NCBI GenBank assembly: GCA_902796565.1
Contig: CADBPP010000318.1
Coordinates: 1 to 10,312, forward strand
Direction: 5' to 3'
Origin: an uncultured Eubacteriales bacterium
GTDB taxonomy: Bacteria > Bacillota > Clostridia > Eubacteriales > Anaerofustaceae
DNA length: 10,312 bases
The position numbers and the translations under genes were made by a program. The notes beneath the pieces were generated by a model that searched no databases, was not told the origin of the DNA, and saw only the letters and a program-made list of their open reading frames with translations. Positions 1-5,899 of the stretch are shown piece by piece. How positions within the stretch are numbered: the stretch's first letter is position 1; every line of letters begins with the position of its first letter.

Positions 1-191
1 CCGAACACTCCGGCGCACTTATGCAGGAACGAGAAGGGGAAATCCAGCATGCCGGCTTCATAGCGGACATACTCCTCTTCGCTGACGTCGGTCTTCGCCG
101 CCATCTCCAGTGTGCTGAGGTTCGATATCTCCCTCATTTCTCTTATTCTCTGGGCTACCTCCAGAAGTCTCTCGTTGTCGGACGTGGTCAT
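1..191 (-). CDS. XRE-family HTH regulator, N-terminal part (probably XRE-cupin); runs off the window
   Basis: The ATG is at 191-189, five to six bases downstream of a GGGAGG ribosome binding site (near 198-203 on the minus strand), so the start is well supported. Sixty-three codons are visible before the window edge. The peptide begins MTTSDNERLLEVAQRIREMR and continues with a helix-turn-helix of the lambda-repressor/XRE type: the segment LSTLEMAAKTDVSEEEYVRYE (about residues 26-46) fits the 'start-avoiding, recognise, E-Y-x-x-E' pattern of this family. The following DFPFSFLHKCAGVFG resembles the HTH part of XRE regulators that carry a C-terminal cupin domain and often precede AMP-forming acyl-CoA ligase genes in Clostridia (family knowledge; the cupin is outside the window). 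It lies behind a T-box leader and its own promoter. A plain XRE repressor without a cupin is the alternative. Confidence 0.75.
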   Translation of the reverse strand, partial: MTTSDNERLLEVAQRIREMREISNLSTLEMAAKTDVSEEEYVRYEAGMLDFPFSFLHKCAGVF

Positions 192-488
192 GTTTTTCCT
201 CCCATCTGATAAAAAAACGCACCCGTCTCAAATAAAAACTTTGAGACGGGTGATAAACACTCGCGGTACCACTCAAATTGCAGGAGAACCTGCCGCTCTT
301 CGGGATCCATCAATCCCTATGCGTTCACGCAGCATCCACGGGAAACGCCTACTTGACATAAGTCTTTCGGGTTCCGGCTCGGAAGTGATAAGCCATTGTA
401 CATATTCTCCTGCCGGCTTTTCAGCTGCCGCCGGCTCTCTGAAGGATAGCCTGTACGGCCGTCTTCGTCATTGCCTTTGATTGTTATT
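192..488 (-). ncRNA. T-box leader (tRNA-responsive transcription attenuator)
   Basis: The roughly 300-nt leader has the parts of a class I T-box. The T-box core TGGTACCGCG is at 271-262. Stem I has its distal AGAGAGCCGG / GCCGGC element near 409-440. A stem III-like helix GCGTT/AACGC (about 322-348) and an ATCCC-type element follow. The antiterminator pairs TTTGAG (277-272) with CTCAAA (245-240), and the second strand is also the 5' arm of the terminator, so the two structures exclude each other. In the specifier loop the best codon is ATC (389-387, isoleucine): it is followed by A and then sits six bases before GAG, as the specifier does in well-known tyrS leaders (from memory). The bulge UGGU would pair with ACCA, meaning discriminator base A, which fits tRNA-Ile and rules out Gly, Thr, Ser or Trp. 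T-box identity is very safe; the amino acid is tentative. Confidence 0.93.
211..251 (-). terminator. T-box terminator hairpin
   Basis: A perfect 12-bp stem, ACCCGTCTCAAA (251-240) with TTTGAGACGGGT (232-221), encloses a 7-nt loop. After three more bases come seven T residues (217-211) on the minus strand. The 5' arm also belongs to the antiterminator, so binding of uncharged tRNA should prevent this hairpin. It ends about 20 nt before the start codon of the regulator gene. Confidence 0.93.
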
Positions 489-494
489 GTGCCG

Positions 495-523
495 ATGATA
501 GCACTTCCCGTTTCGGGTGTCAA
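495..523 (-). promoter_or_regulatory. Sigma-A-type promoter of the T-box transcript
   Basis: On the minus strand TTGACA (523-518) is followed after exactly 17 bp by TATCAT (500-495), a near-consensus vegetative promoter. Transcription should start near 488, just ahead of T-box stem I, which independently supports the T-box coordinates. Confidence 0.85.
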
Positions 524-604
524 TCGTTTTTTCACTATTTATATTTTTTTTAGACCATTAACAGACAAATCGGAACAAATGCCATGTCCTTTTTTTCCGC
601 AGTG

Positions 605-634
605 CTTTCACGGGGCCGTCCGTTGGGGTATAAT
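605..634 (+). promoter_or_regulatory. Probable promoter of the GH3-family gene
   Basis: A consensus -10 box TATAAT is at 629-634. The -35 is poor: CTTTCA at 605-610 with an 18-bp spacer is the best fit. No TG extension precedes the -10. The start would be near 641, giving a leader of 60 to 120 nt depending on the start codon. The weak -35 leaves room for an activator, but no operator is recognisable. Between this box and the divergent promoter at 518-523 I see nothing else. Confidence 0.6.
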
Positions 635-644
635 CTGTCTCTGA

Positions 645-687
645 GGTCCCTGACGGGACCGCGGCGCCCCGGGATGCCCAGGGGACC
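645..687 (+). promoter_or_regulatory. Structured leader with two mutually exclusive pairings
   Basis: GGTCCC (645-650) forms a perfect 6-bp hairpin with GGGACC (655-660) around the loop TGAC. The same GGGACC recurs at 682-687, so GGTCCC could pair there instead, enclosing a GC-rich segment with a small CGGG/CCC hairpin. The second copy is part of AGGGGACC, a Shine-Dalgarno-like stretch before the ATG at 691. The two folds would leave it free or masked. The repeats are seen directly; a regulatory role is inference. It fits no riboswitch class I know. Confidence 0.35.
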
Positions 688-690
688 AAG

Positions 691-705
691 ATGCATTACC
701 GATGA
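691..705 (+). CDS. Possible four-codon leader peptide (MHYR)
   Basis: ATG at 691 is preceded by AGGGGA (680-685) at a workable distance and reads Met-His-Tyr-Arg-stop. Its stop TGA (703-705) overlaps the candidate GH3 start ATG (702-704) as ATGA, the arrangement typical of translational coupling. This is the only good ribosome binding site in the leader, which could explain how a start at 702 without its own site is used. Such short frames are common by chance, so confidence is low. Confidence 0.2.
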   Translation: MHYR

Positions 706-2441
706 AACGGAGGATGACAGCGCCCCGTGAGGACCCGCCGGTCCCGAGACGTTCTGCAACATTTATGCTGAGAGATCTGATAACTTATCTTCTGATGAAG
801 GGCATGGTGCTCAAGGGCTATATGGATCTTGGATCCCTTCACCGCAATACCGTAGGTGCCCGGGAAAAGAACGAGAAGCTGCTCTTTAAGATCCTTAAGG
901 CGGGAGAAAACAGCGAATACGGCATTAAGCACGGCTTCAGGGACATAAAAAGCATCGAGGACTACCGCAGAGCGGTGCCCCTTTCCACCTTCGAGGACTA
1001 CCGTCCCTACGTCGATCGGATGATAAACGAAAACAGGGAGGATCTTCTCACATCCTTTCCCCTTATAGGATATTCCCAGACTTCGGGCACCACCGGAGCC
1101 CCGAAGTTCATCCCCCTCACCCAGAACATAGCGGATATTTACAAGCGAAACACCCTGACCACCATGATGGCCATGGCGGACCGCTACAGAAGAAAAAAGG
1201 AAGGAAAGCCATTAAAGCCCGGACGGGGCATCTTCATCTGCGTCGACTTCAATGAAAAGCTGCCCAACGGACGCAGCGCCACCAACGTGCCGGAGACCAC
1301 GGCGAAGCAGCTGGGATCCATCTATCCCTACCTTCTGAACGTGCCGGCGGATCACCTTTTCCGCTCCGACGATCTGGGGGTGTACTACACCATTCTGCGC
1401 TTCGCCCTGGAGGACCGCAACACCATGTACATCTTCAGCGTGTTCTTCTCGGTCATCCACGAACTGCTGGCCTGGATGCTGGCGAACTGGGATGCCATAG
1501 TGGACGATATCGAAAAGGGCACCATCGGCGAGCTGGGCCATCCGAAACCCGGTATCCGCGAGGAGCTGATGAAACACATAAAGCCAAACCCAAAGAGGGC
1601 GGCGGAACTCAGGGCCGAATACGCCAGAGGCGTGGACGGGACCTTCCTTAAGCGCATCTGGCCCAACATGTCCGTGATCTACGGCATCTCGGGATCCGTC
1701 TACACCACCTATGCCCGGAAGGTCAGGGCGATCGGGGAAGGGATACCCTTCGACTTTTCCATCCACGGAGCCAGCGAGGGACTGATGGCTGCGCCGGACC
1801 ACCTGGAGAGCGAGAACCGCATCCTCGCGGTGGACAGCTGCTACTTCGAATTCATCCCCGCCGAGGACGAGAGCAGGGTGCTCTCCCTGGACGGGCTGGA
1901 GCCGGGAGAAGAGTACGAGATCGTCATCACCAACCAGGCGGGACTGTACCGCTACCGCATCGGTGACATCATAAAATGCGAGGGCTACGTGAACGACTGC
2001 CCCCTGATCTCCTTCTCCCGCAGAAAGGGCCACTTCATCAGCATCTGCGGGGAAAAGACCACTGAGGCCGATCTGGCGGAGCTCGTGAGGAGGCTCGAGG
2101 AAAGAAGCCGCTGCAGGATAGAGAACTGGCTGGTGTACGCGGACTACGACACCAATCCCGCCCACTACGTGCTCGCCGCGGAGAACAGCGAAGGAAGGGA
2201 TCTGAGAAGCTTTTCCGAGGAGGCGGAAGAGGACATGAGACACATCAGCAAGCTCTATGACCGTTTCCGGGTGAACACCACCATAGGCCCCTTCCAGATC
2301 GTGAACCAGGCTCCCGGCACCCACGGGGAGTGGAAGGCAGCGAGGATCGCGAAGGGCACAGCTCCCACCCAGGTCAAGCCCGTAAGGCTCCTGGACACAC
2401 AGGAGAAGAAGGAATTCTTCCTCTCCAGGATCGAAAAGTAG
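702..2441 (+). CDS. GH3-family acyl-acid amido synthetase-like protein
   Basis: The 579-residue product is a GH3-family member, the ANL-related adenylate-forming enzymes best known from plants, where they conjugate acyl acids such as auxin or jasmonate to amino acids. ATP-binding motif 1 is SQTSGTTGAPK (125-135), motif 2 is SIHGASEG (353-360), and motif 3 is LYRYRIGD (415-422). ISICGEKT (446-453) matches the conserved loop before the small C-terminal domain. The protein should be cytosolic. The start is uncertain. Codon 22 (ATG at 765, MLRDLITYLL) is where I would expect bacterial relatives to begin, but no Shine-Dalgarno precedes it. ATG 702 overlaps a mini-frame stop, and ATG 714 directly abuts a GGAGG. 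The first 21 residues are basic and proline-rich, unlike the family. Bacterial GH3 substrates are largely unknown, so I make no substrate call. It is a single-gene unit with its own terminator. Confidence 0.88.
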   Translation: MKRRMTAPREDPPVPRRSATFMLRDLITYLLMKGMVLKGYMDLGSLHRNTVGAREKNEKLLFKILKAGENSEYGIKHGFRDIKSIEDYRRAVPLSTFEDYRPYVDRMINENREDLLTSFPLIGYSQTSGTTGAPKFIPLTQNIADIYKRNTLTTMMAMADRYRRKKEGKPLKPGRGIFICVDFNEKLPNGRSATNVPETTAKQLGSIYPYLLNVPADHLFRSDDLGVYYTILRFALEDRNTMYIFSVFFSVIHELLAWMLANWDAIVDDIEKGTIGELGHPKPGIREELMKHIKPNPKRAAELRAEYARGVDGTFLKRIWPNMSVIYGISGSVYTTYARKVRAIGEGIPFDFSIHGASEGLMAAPDHLESENRILAVDSCYFEFIPAEDESRVLSLDGLEPGEEYEIVITNQAGLYRYRIGDIIKCEGYVNDCPLISFSRRKGHFISICGEKTTEADLAELVRRLEERSRCRIENWLVYADYDTNPAHYVLAAENSEGRDLRSFSEEAEEDMRHISKLYDRFRVNTTIGPFQIVNQAPGTHGEWKAARIAKGTAPTQVKPVRLLDTQEKKEFFLSRIEK

Positions 2442-2447
2442 GCTCTG

Positions 2448-2480
2448 GCGCCTTCCTGTACCGGGAAGGCGCTTTTGTGT
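2448..2480 (+). terminator. Rho-independent terminator of the GH3 gene
   Basis: GCGCCTTCC (2448-2456) pairs perfectly with GGAAGGCGC (2464-2472) around a 7-nt loop and is followed by TTTTGTGT. It starts seven bases after the GH3 stop codon and separates it from the biotin unit. Confidence 0.9.
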
Positions 2481-2491
2481 GAGGGAGGGAA

Positions 2492-2523
2492 CCGTTAACC
2501 GTTTTCCGAAAACAGGTTGACAA
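2492..2523 (+). promoter_or_regulatory. BirA operator (biotin repressor site)
   Basis: Two inverted half-sites, CCGTTAACC (2492-2500) and GGTTGACAA (2515-2523), are separated by 14 bp. They match the BirA consensus of Bacillota, TTGTTAACC and GGTTAACAA with a spacer of about 14-16 bp, at 7 of 9 and 8 of 9 positions. An inner dyad GTTTT/AAAAC lies in the spacer. The right half-site contains the -35 box TTGACA, so bound BirA would block RNA polymerase. The downstream birA has an HTH domain, so autoregulation is expected. Confidence 0.88.
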
Positions 2524-2545
2524 TACTTCCTTCATGTGCTAACAT
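2517..2545 (+). promoter_or_regulatory. Promoter of bioY-birA
   Basis: TTGACA (2517-2522), a 17-bp spacer and TAACAT (2540-2545) form a strong vegetative promoter, with an extended -10 TGC directly before the hexamer (2537-2539). Transcription should start near 2552, leaving a leader of under 20 nt before the bioY ATG. Control must therefore act on initiation, in line with the overlapping BirA operator. Confidence 0.88.
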
Positions 2546-2569
2546 AGCCGGAAAGAAAGCGAGATCACC

Positions 2570-3136
2570 ATGACTGACAGAACATTATCCCGCATCTTCG
2601 GAACAAAAAGGATCACGGTATGCGCCCTGTGCACCACCCTGATGGTCATCTGTTCCTGGATCAGCATACCTCTTCTAATACCCTTTACTCTTCAGACCTT
2701 CGCGGTATGCCTCATATCATCCCTTTTCGGATATGCCACAGCCGTCATGAGCCTTGTGCTTTACATGCTGCTGGGGATCTTCGGGCTGCCGGTGTTTTCC
2801 GGCTTCAGGGCGGGCGTGTCGGTGCTTGCCGGCCCCACCGGCGGATACATCATCGGATTTTTCGCCACTGCCCTGTGCGCGGGATATTTCCCGGAAAGGT
2901 ACGGACGCACAGGCGCGGTGCTGATCCTCTCCATGAGCGCGGGAGTGATCCTGTGCTACGCTTTCGGCACGGCATGGTTCGTATGGGTGTACATGCGCTT
3001 TGCAGCCCCGGTGAGCTTCGCTTCCGCCCTGAGCATGTGCGTCGTGCCCTACATACCGGCGGACGCGGCGAAGATCGTTCTGTCGTCCATGCTCGTCAGA
3101 AGGATATATCCGTTGATCGGCAGGAGGAAAATATGA
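2570..3136 (+). CDS. bioY: Biotin ECF transporter substrate-binding component BioY
   Basis: The 188-residue integral membrane protein has the usual BioY length and signatures: IPFTLQTFAV (38-47), the LYMLLGIFGLPVFSG stretch (64-78), AGPTGGYIIGF (87-97), the GTAWF segment (133-137), and the C-terminal VPYIPADAAKIVLS (159-172), whose Asp/Lys pair is typical of the family. About six hydrophobic segments are visible. BioY is the membrane S-component that binds biotin and works alone or with the EcfT/EcfA energy-coupling module; no ECF ATPase gene is in the window, so a shared module elsewhere is likely. The ATG at 2570 is preceded only by a weak purine-rich stretch. Its stop overlaps the birA start (ATGA at 3133-3136). 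A BirA operator precedes it, so expression should fall when biotin is plentiful. Confidence 0.95.
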   Translation: MTDRTLSRIFGTKRITVCALCTTLMVICSWISIPLLIPFTLQTFAVCLISSLFGYATAVMSLVLYMLLGIFGLPVFSGFRAGVSVLAGPTGGYIIGFFATALCAGYFPERYGRTGAVLILSMSAGVILCYAFGTAWFVWVYMRFAAPVSFASALSMCVVPYIPADAAKIVLSSMLVRRIYPLIGRRKI

Positions 3137-4125
3137 CAAGCGATGAAGTTTTCAGGATACTGTGGGAAAGCGGATCCGAATTCGTTTCCGGAGAGGATAT
3201 GGCCTCCGACCTGTGCGTCTCACGCACCGCAGTGTGGAAGGCGGTAAAGGCCCTGAAGGAGCGGGGCTACGACATAGAATCCGTACCGAACCGGGGCTAC
3301 CGTCTCAGGGGGACCGATAACGTCCTGAGCGTCGGAGGCATCCGGCAGTTTCTGAGGCACCGGGAGCTGGACATAGAGGTGCACCGAACCCTTACCTCCA
3401 CCAACACGGTCCTAAAGAGGATGGCGGAGGACGGCTGCGCCGAGGGAAAGGTCATCATAGCCCTGGAGCAGACCGCGGGACGGGGCAGGATGGGCCGCAG
3501 CTTCTATTCCCCCATCGGAAGCGGCCTGTACATGAGCATCCTCATACGCCCCGAGAGCGAAGTGAAGGACATGGCGGCCATGACGGCCTTCAGCGCCGTG
3601 TGCGTATGCCAGACCATCGAGGAGGTCTGCGGCATCCATGCCTGCATCAAGTGGGTCAACGACGTCATGATCGGAGGAAAGAAGATCTGCGGGATCCTCA
3701 CGGAGGGCGCCGTGGAGAGCGAGAGCGGGATGCTCAACTATGCCGTCATAGGCATAGGCATCAACATAGACATACCCTCGGGAGGCTTCCCGGAGGACAT
3801 AGTGGAGACCGCGGGCAGCCTTTACCGCACTTCTCCCGGAAACATGCTGAGCTGCCGCCTCGCGGCGGGCATACTGGACAGGATAATGGACATCTACCGC
3901 CTGGGAGGAAGGAAGGAGGCCCTGGAGGAATACCGCAGACGCATGTACCTTACGGGAAGACCGATCAACATCATGAACGGAGGAAGGATCCGCGCCCGGG
4001 CCACGGCGGTGGGGGTGGCGGACGACCTGGGACTGATCGTACGCTACGACGACGGCAGCGAGGAAGTCCTCTCCAGCGGAGAGGTGAGCGTGAGGGAAAA
4101 CAGGAATTGCACGAAAAAGCGCTGA
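3133..4125 (+). CDS. birA: Bifunctional biotin-[acetyl-CoA-carboxylase] ligase / biotin operon repressor BirA
   Basis: This is a 330-residue group II BirA. Residues 1-60 form an HTH_11 winged helix: VSRTAVWKAVKALKERGYDI (29-48) holds the recognition helix, and VPNRGYRL (51-58) is the wing. The ligase domain follows, with the TSTNT strand (88-92), the biotinyl-AMP loop GRGRMG (116-121), KWVND (173-177) and GGKKICGIL (181-189) with the biotin-site lysine. A small SH3-like C-terminal domain ends the protein. It makes biotinyl-AMP, transfers biotin to carboxylase carrier lysines and, as a dimer, represses biotin genes. The start at 3133 has an ideal AGGAGG (3122-3127) and overlaps the bioY stop by four bases. 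The same frame is open back to 2620, but that part lies inside bioY. The HTH and the operator upstream together predict autorepression. Confidence 0.96.
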   Translation: MTSDEVFRILWESGSEFVSGEDMASDLCVSRTAVWKAVKALKERGYDIESVPNRGYRLRGTDNVLSVGGIRQFLRHRELDIEVHRTLTSTNTVLKRMAEDGCAEGKVIIALEQTAGRGRMGRSFYSPIGSGLYMSILIRPESEVKDMAAMTAFSAVCVCQTIEEVCGIHACIKWVNDVMIGGKKICGILTEGAVESESGMLNYAVIGIGINIDIPSGGFPEDIVETAGSLYRTSPGNMLSCRLAAGILDRIMDIYRLGGRKEALEEYRRRMYLTGRPINIMNGGRIRARATAVGVADDLGLIVRYDDGSEEVLSSGEVSVRENRNCTKKR

Positions 4126-4139
4126 GAACAGCGCTTTTT
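4114..4139. terminator. Bidirectional terminator between birA and the convergent GH13 gene
   Basis: AAAAAGCGCTG (4114-4124) pairs with CAGCGCTTTTT (4129-4139) around AGAA, giving an 11-bp stem with a T run after it on the plus strand and a second T run on the minus strand. It can stop both converging transcripts. The birA stop codon TGA (4123-4125) lies inside the hairpin. Confidence 0.9.
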
Positions 4140-4150
4140 TCATGCTATGA

Positions 4151-5809
4151 TCATTTATTGTTTTTCAGGTACACCCTGCACTCCCAGCTCCTGGCATCGA
4201 AGCCTCTCTTCGTGAGGGGGGCGTCATCATAGTTGGAGAGGATCAGCTCATACTCCGAAAGATCGATGCCCTTCGGGGCGCGGAAGCGCCCGGGGGATGA
4301 GGAGAAGCGGCAGATCACGACGAGGGAGGCGTCAGTGTCATACCTTTCGTAAACGTAGAACCTGCCGGAAAGGGGCATGTACTCCCTGTAGGAGCCGTTT
4401 TTCACCACGGGGATGCTCTTTCTGAGTTCCACCGCTTTTCTGTAGAAGTTCAGTACGCTCTGAGGATCCTTCTGCTGGTCCTCCGCGTTTATCTCGGTGT
4501 AGCCGGGATTTACGTGGAACCAGGGCTCGGCCTCCGAGAAGCCCGCGTGCTTTTTCCCGCTCCACTGCACAGGGGTCCTGGCGTGGTCCCTTGATGCCTT
4601 GGAATAGATCCTGAGCCTTCTTTGCACGCTCAGGGACGTCCTGGTATTGAGGGTCTGCACGTCCTGATAATCCTCCAGTGTTCTGGCGGGATAGTTGATC
4701 ATCCCCAGCTCCTGCCCCTGGAAGATGAAGGGAGTGCCCTTCTGGAACAGGTAGCAGCAGGCCAGAAGCTTCGCGCTCTCGCCTCTGAACTCCTCGCTGC
4801 CGTAGCGGGACACCACCCTGGAATGGTCGTGGTTCTCAAGGTAGAGCATGTTCCAGCCTTTGCCTTCAAGGCTCTTCTGCCAGGAGGAGAAGCGGCGCTT
4901 GAGCTTTCTCAGGGAGAAGGGCATCCTGACGTAGTCCACGAAAAGGCAGTCGGCGCACATTGTCTCGAACTGTATCATCATGTCCAGCTCGTTGTCATCG
5001 CTCTCGGTGATGTATTCCAGAGCCTTCTTGGGCGTGACCAGCGGGGCCTCCGCCAGCACCAGGCAGTCATATTTGCCCAGCACGTCCCGTCTGAACTCGG
5101 AAAGATATTCGTGGAGCCTGGGCCCATGGGAATAATGGAAGATCCCCTTCGAAGCCGGCAGCAGCTTATCGTCCGGCAGACCCTCCCTTTTGGAGATGAA
5201 GGTTATGACGTCCTCCCTGAAGCCGTCCACTCCCATATCCAGCCAGAAGGTCATGATCTTTTTTATCTCCTCCCTCACCAGGGGGTTATCCATGTTCAGG
5301 TCCGCCTGCTCGGGAGCGAAAAGGTGCAGATAGTACTGCCCTCTCACATCGTCCCACTGCCAGGCCTTCCCCCCGAACATGCTGTCCCAGTTGTTGGGGA
5401 GACGGCCGCCTGCTTTCGGGTCCCTCCAGATGTAGTAATCGGTATAGGGGTCGATCCTCTGCCTGGACTTTAAAAACCATTCATGCTCCGTGCTGGTATG
5501 GTTCACCACCAGGTCCATTATCACCTTCATGCCCCTTTCGTGGGCCCCCTCCAGGACCTTTCTGAAAGCCTCCATGCCTCCGAATTCGCCGGAGATGTCC
5601 ATGTAGTCCGAAACGTCGTATCCGCAGTCCACTCCCGGCGAGGGATACAATGGCGAGAACCATATGGCGGTGCAGCCGAGATCCCTGATGTAATCCAGCT
5701 TTTCCAGCACGCCGTAGAGGTCCCCCATGCCGTCGCCGTCCCCGTCCTTGAAGCTGCGGGGCCATATCTGATAGAAGACCGCGTCCTTGTACCAGTAAGT
5801 TTTATCCAT
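4151..5809 (-). CDS. GH13 alpha-glucosidase, probably oligo-1,6-glucosidase type
   Basis: The 552-residue protein has the length and layout of GH13 oligo-1,6-glucosidases and their relatives (trehalose-6-phosphate hydrolase, alpha-glucosidase). Visible in order are the calcium-loop DGDGDGMGDL (22-31), region I DLVVNHTS (99-106), region II DGFREDV (195-201) with nucleophile D200, the acid/base E254 in LAEAP, region IV ENHDHSR (325-331) with D328, FQGQELGM (363-370) and ARTPVQW. A valine right after the nucleophile (V201) is, in this family, linked to preference for alpha-1,6 bonds such as isomaltose, while alanine goes with alpha-1,4. It has no signal peptide, so it should act in the cytosol on imported oligosaccharides. 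GGGAGGCGG (5820-5812) precedes the ATG. E199 and H329 differ from the commoner Met/Leu and Gln. No sugar transporter or regulator lies next to it. Confidence 0.9.
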   Translation of the reverse strand: MDKTYWYKDAVFYQIWPRSFKDGDGDGMGDLYGVLEKLDYIRDLGCTAIWFSPLYPSPGVDCGYDVSDYMDISGEFGGMEAFRKVLEGAHERGMKVIMDLVVNHTSTEHEWFLKSRQRIDPYTDYYIWRDPKAGGRLPNNWDSMFGGKAWQWDDVRGQYYLHLFAPEQADLNMDNPLVREEIKKIMTFWLDMGVDGFREDVITFISKREGLPDDKLLPASKGIFHYSHGPRLHEYLSEFRRDVLGKYDCLVLAEAPLVTPKKALEYITESDDNELDMMIQFETMCADCLFVDYVRMPFSLRKLKRRFSSWQKSLEGKGWNMLYLENHDHSRVVSRYGSEEFRGESAKLLACCYLFQKGTPFIFQGQELGMINYPARTLEDYQDVQTLNTRTSLSVQRRLRIYSKASRDHARTPVQWSGKKHAGFSEAEPWFHVNPGYTEINAEDQQKDPQSVLNFYRKAVELRKSIPVVKNGSYREYMPLSGRFYVYERYDTDASLVVICRFSSSPGRFRAPKGIDLSEYELILSNYDDAPLTKRGFDARSWECRVYLKNNK

Positions 5810-5825
5810 ATCCGCCTCCCGTTAG

Positions 5826-5834
5826 ATGATAGCA
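5826..5834 (-). promoter_or_regulatory. Possible extended -10 promoter of the GH13 gene
   Basis: On the minus strand TGC TATCAT (5834-5826) is an extended -10 element, but there is no convincing -35. Transcription would start near 5819, inside the Shine-Dalgarno region, leaving an extremely short leader. Either the transcript is almost leaderless or the true promoter is elsewhere. Confidence 0.4.
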
Positions 5835-5865
5835 CAATATGAGCGCATTGCCGCCCCAAAAAGGG

Positions 5866-5885
5866 AAAAGACTCTCGAAGGAGCC
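5866..5885 (-). terminator. Weak candidate terminator after the flippase-like gene
   Basis: On the minus strand GGCTC (5885-5881) can pair with GAGTC (5874-5870, one G-T pair) around a 6-nt loop, followed by TTTT and a pyrimidine-rich stretch. It is a short, weak stem, placed 15 bases after the stop codon where a terminator would be expected. Read-through into the GH13 gene is possible. Confidence 0.35.
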
Positions 5886-5899
5886 CTGGATGTTCATTA

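Noticed and set aside
641..701. Guanidine-II (mini-ykkC) or another known riboswitch in the GH3 leader
   Set aside because: Mini-ykkC needs two stem-loops with ACGR tetraloops closed by paired bases; here the loop is TGAC and the second hairpin has no ACGR. I could match no other class.
1212..2324. A 370-codon open frame antisense to the GH3 gene
   Set aside because: It lies entirely opposite a gene with intact family motifs, its peptide shows no recognisable domain, and long antisense frames are expected in GC-rich coding DNA.
2620..3132. Upstream extension of the birA frame to 2620
   Set aside because: It overlaps bioY in another frame and gives a basic, His/Arg-rich peptide. The AGGAGG-preceded ATG at 3133 is the evident start.
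4622..5473. A 283-codon plus-strand frame inside the GH13 gene, and similar plus-strand frames at 6792-7787, 7784-8317 and 8393-8899
   Set aside because: All oppose well-supported genes, have low-complexity or unrecognisable peptides and no supporting ribosome binding sites.
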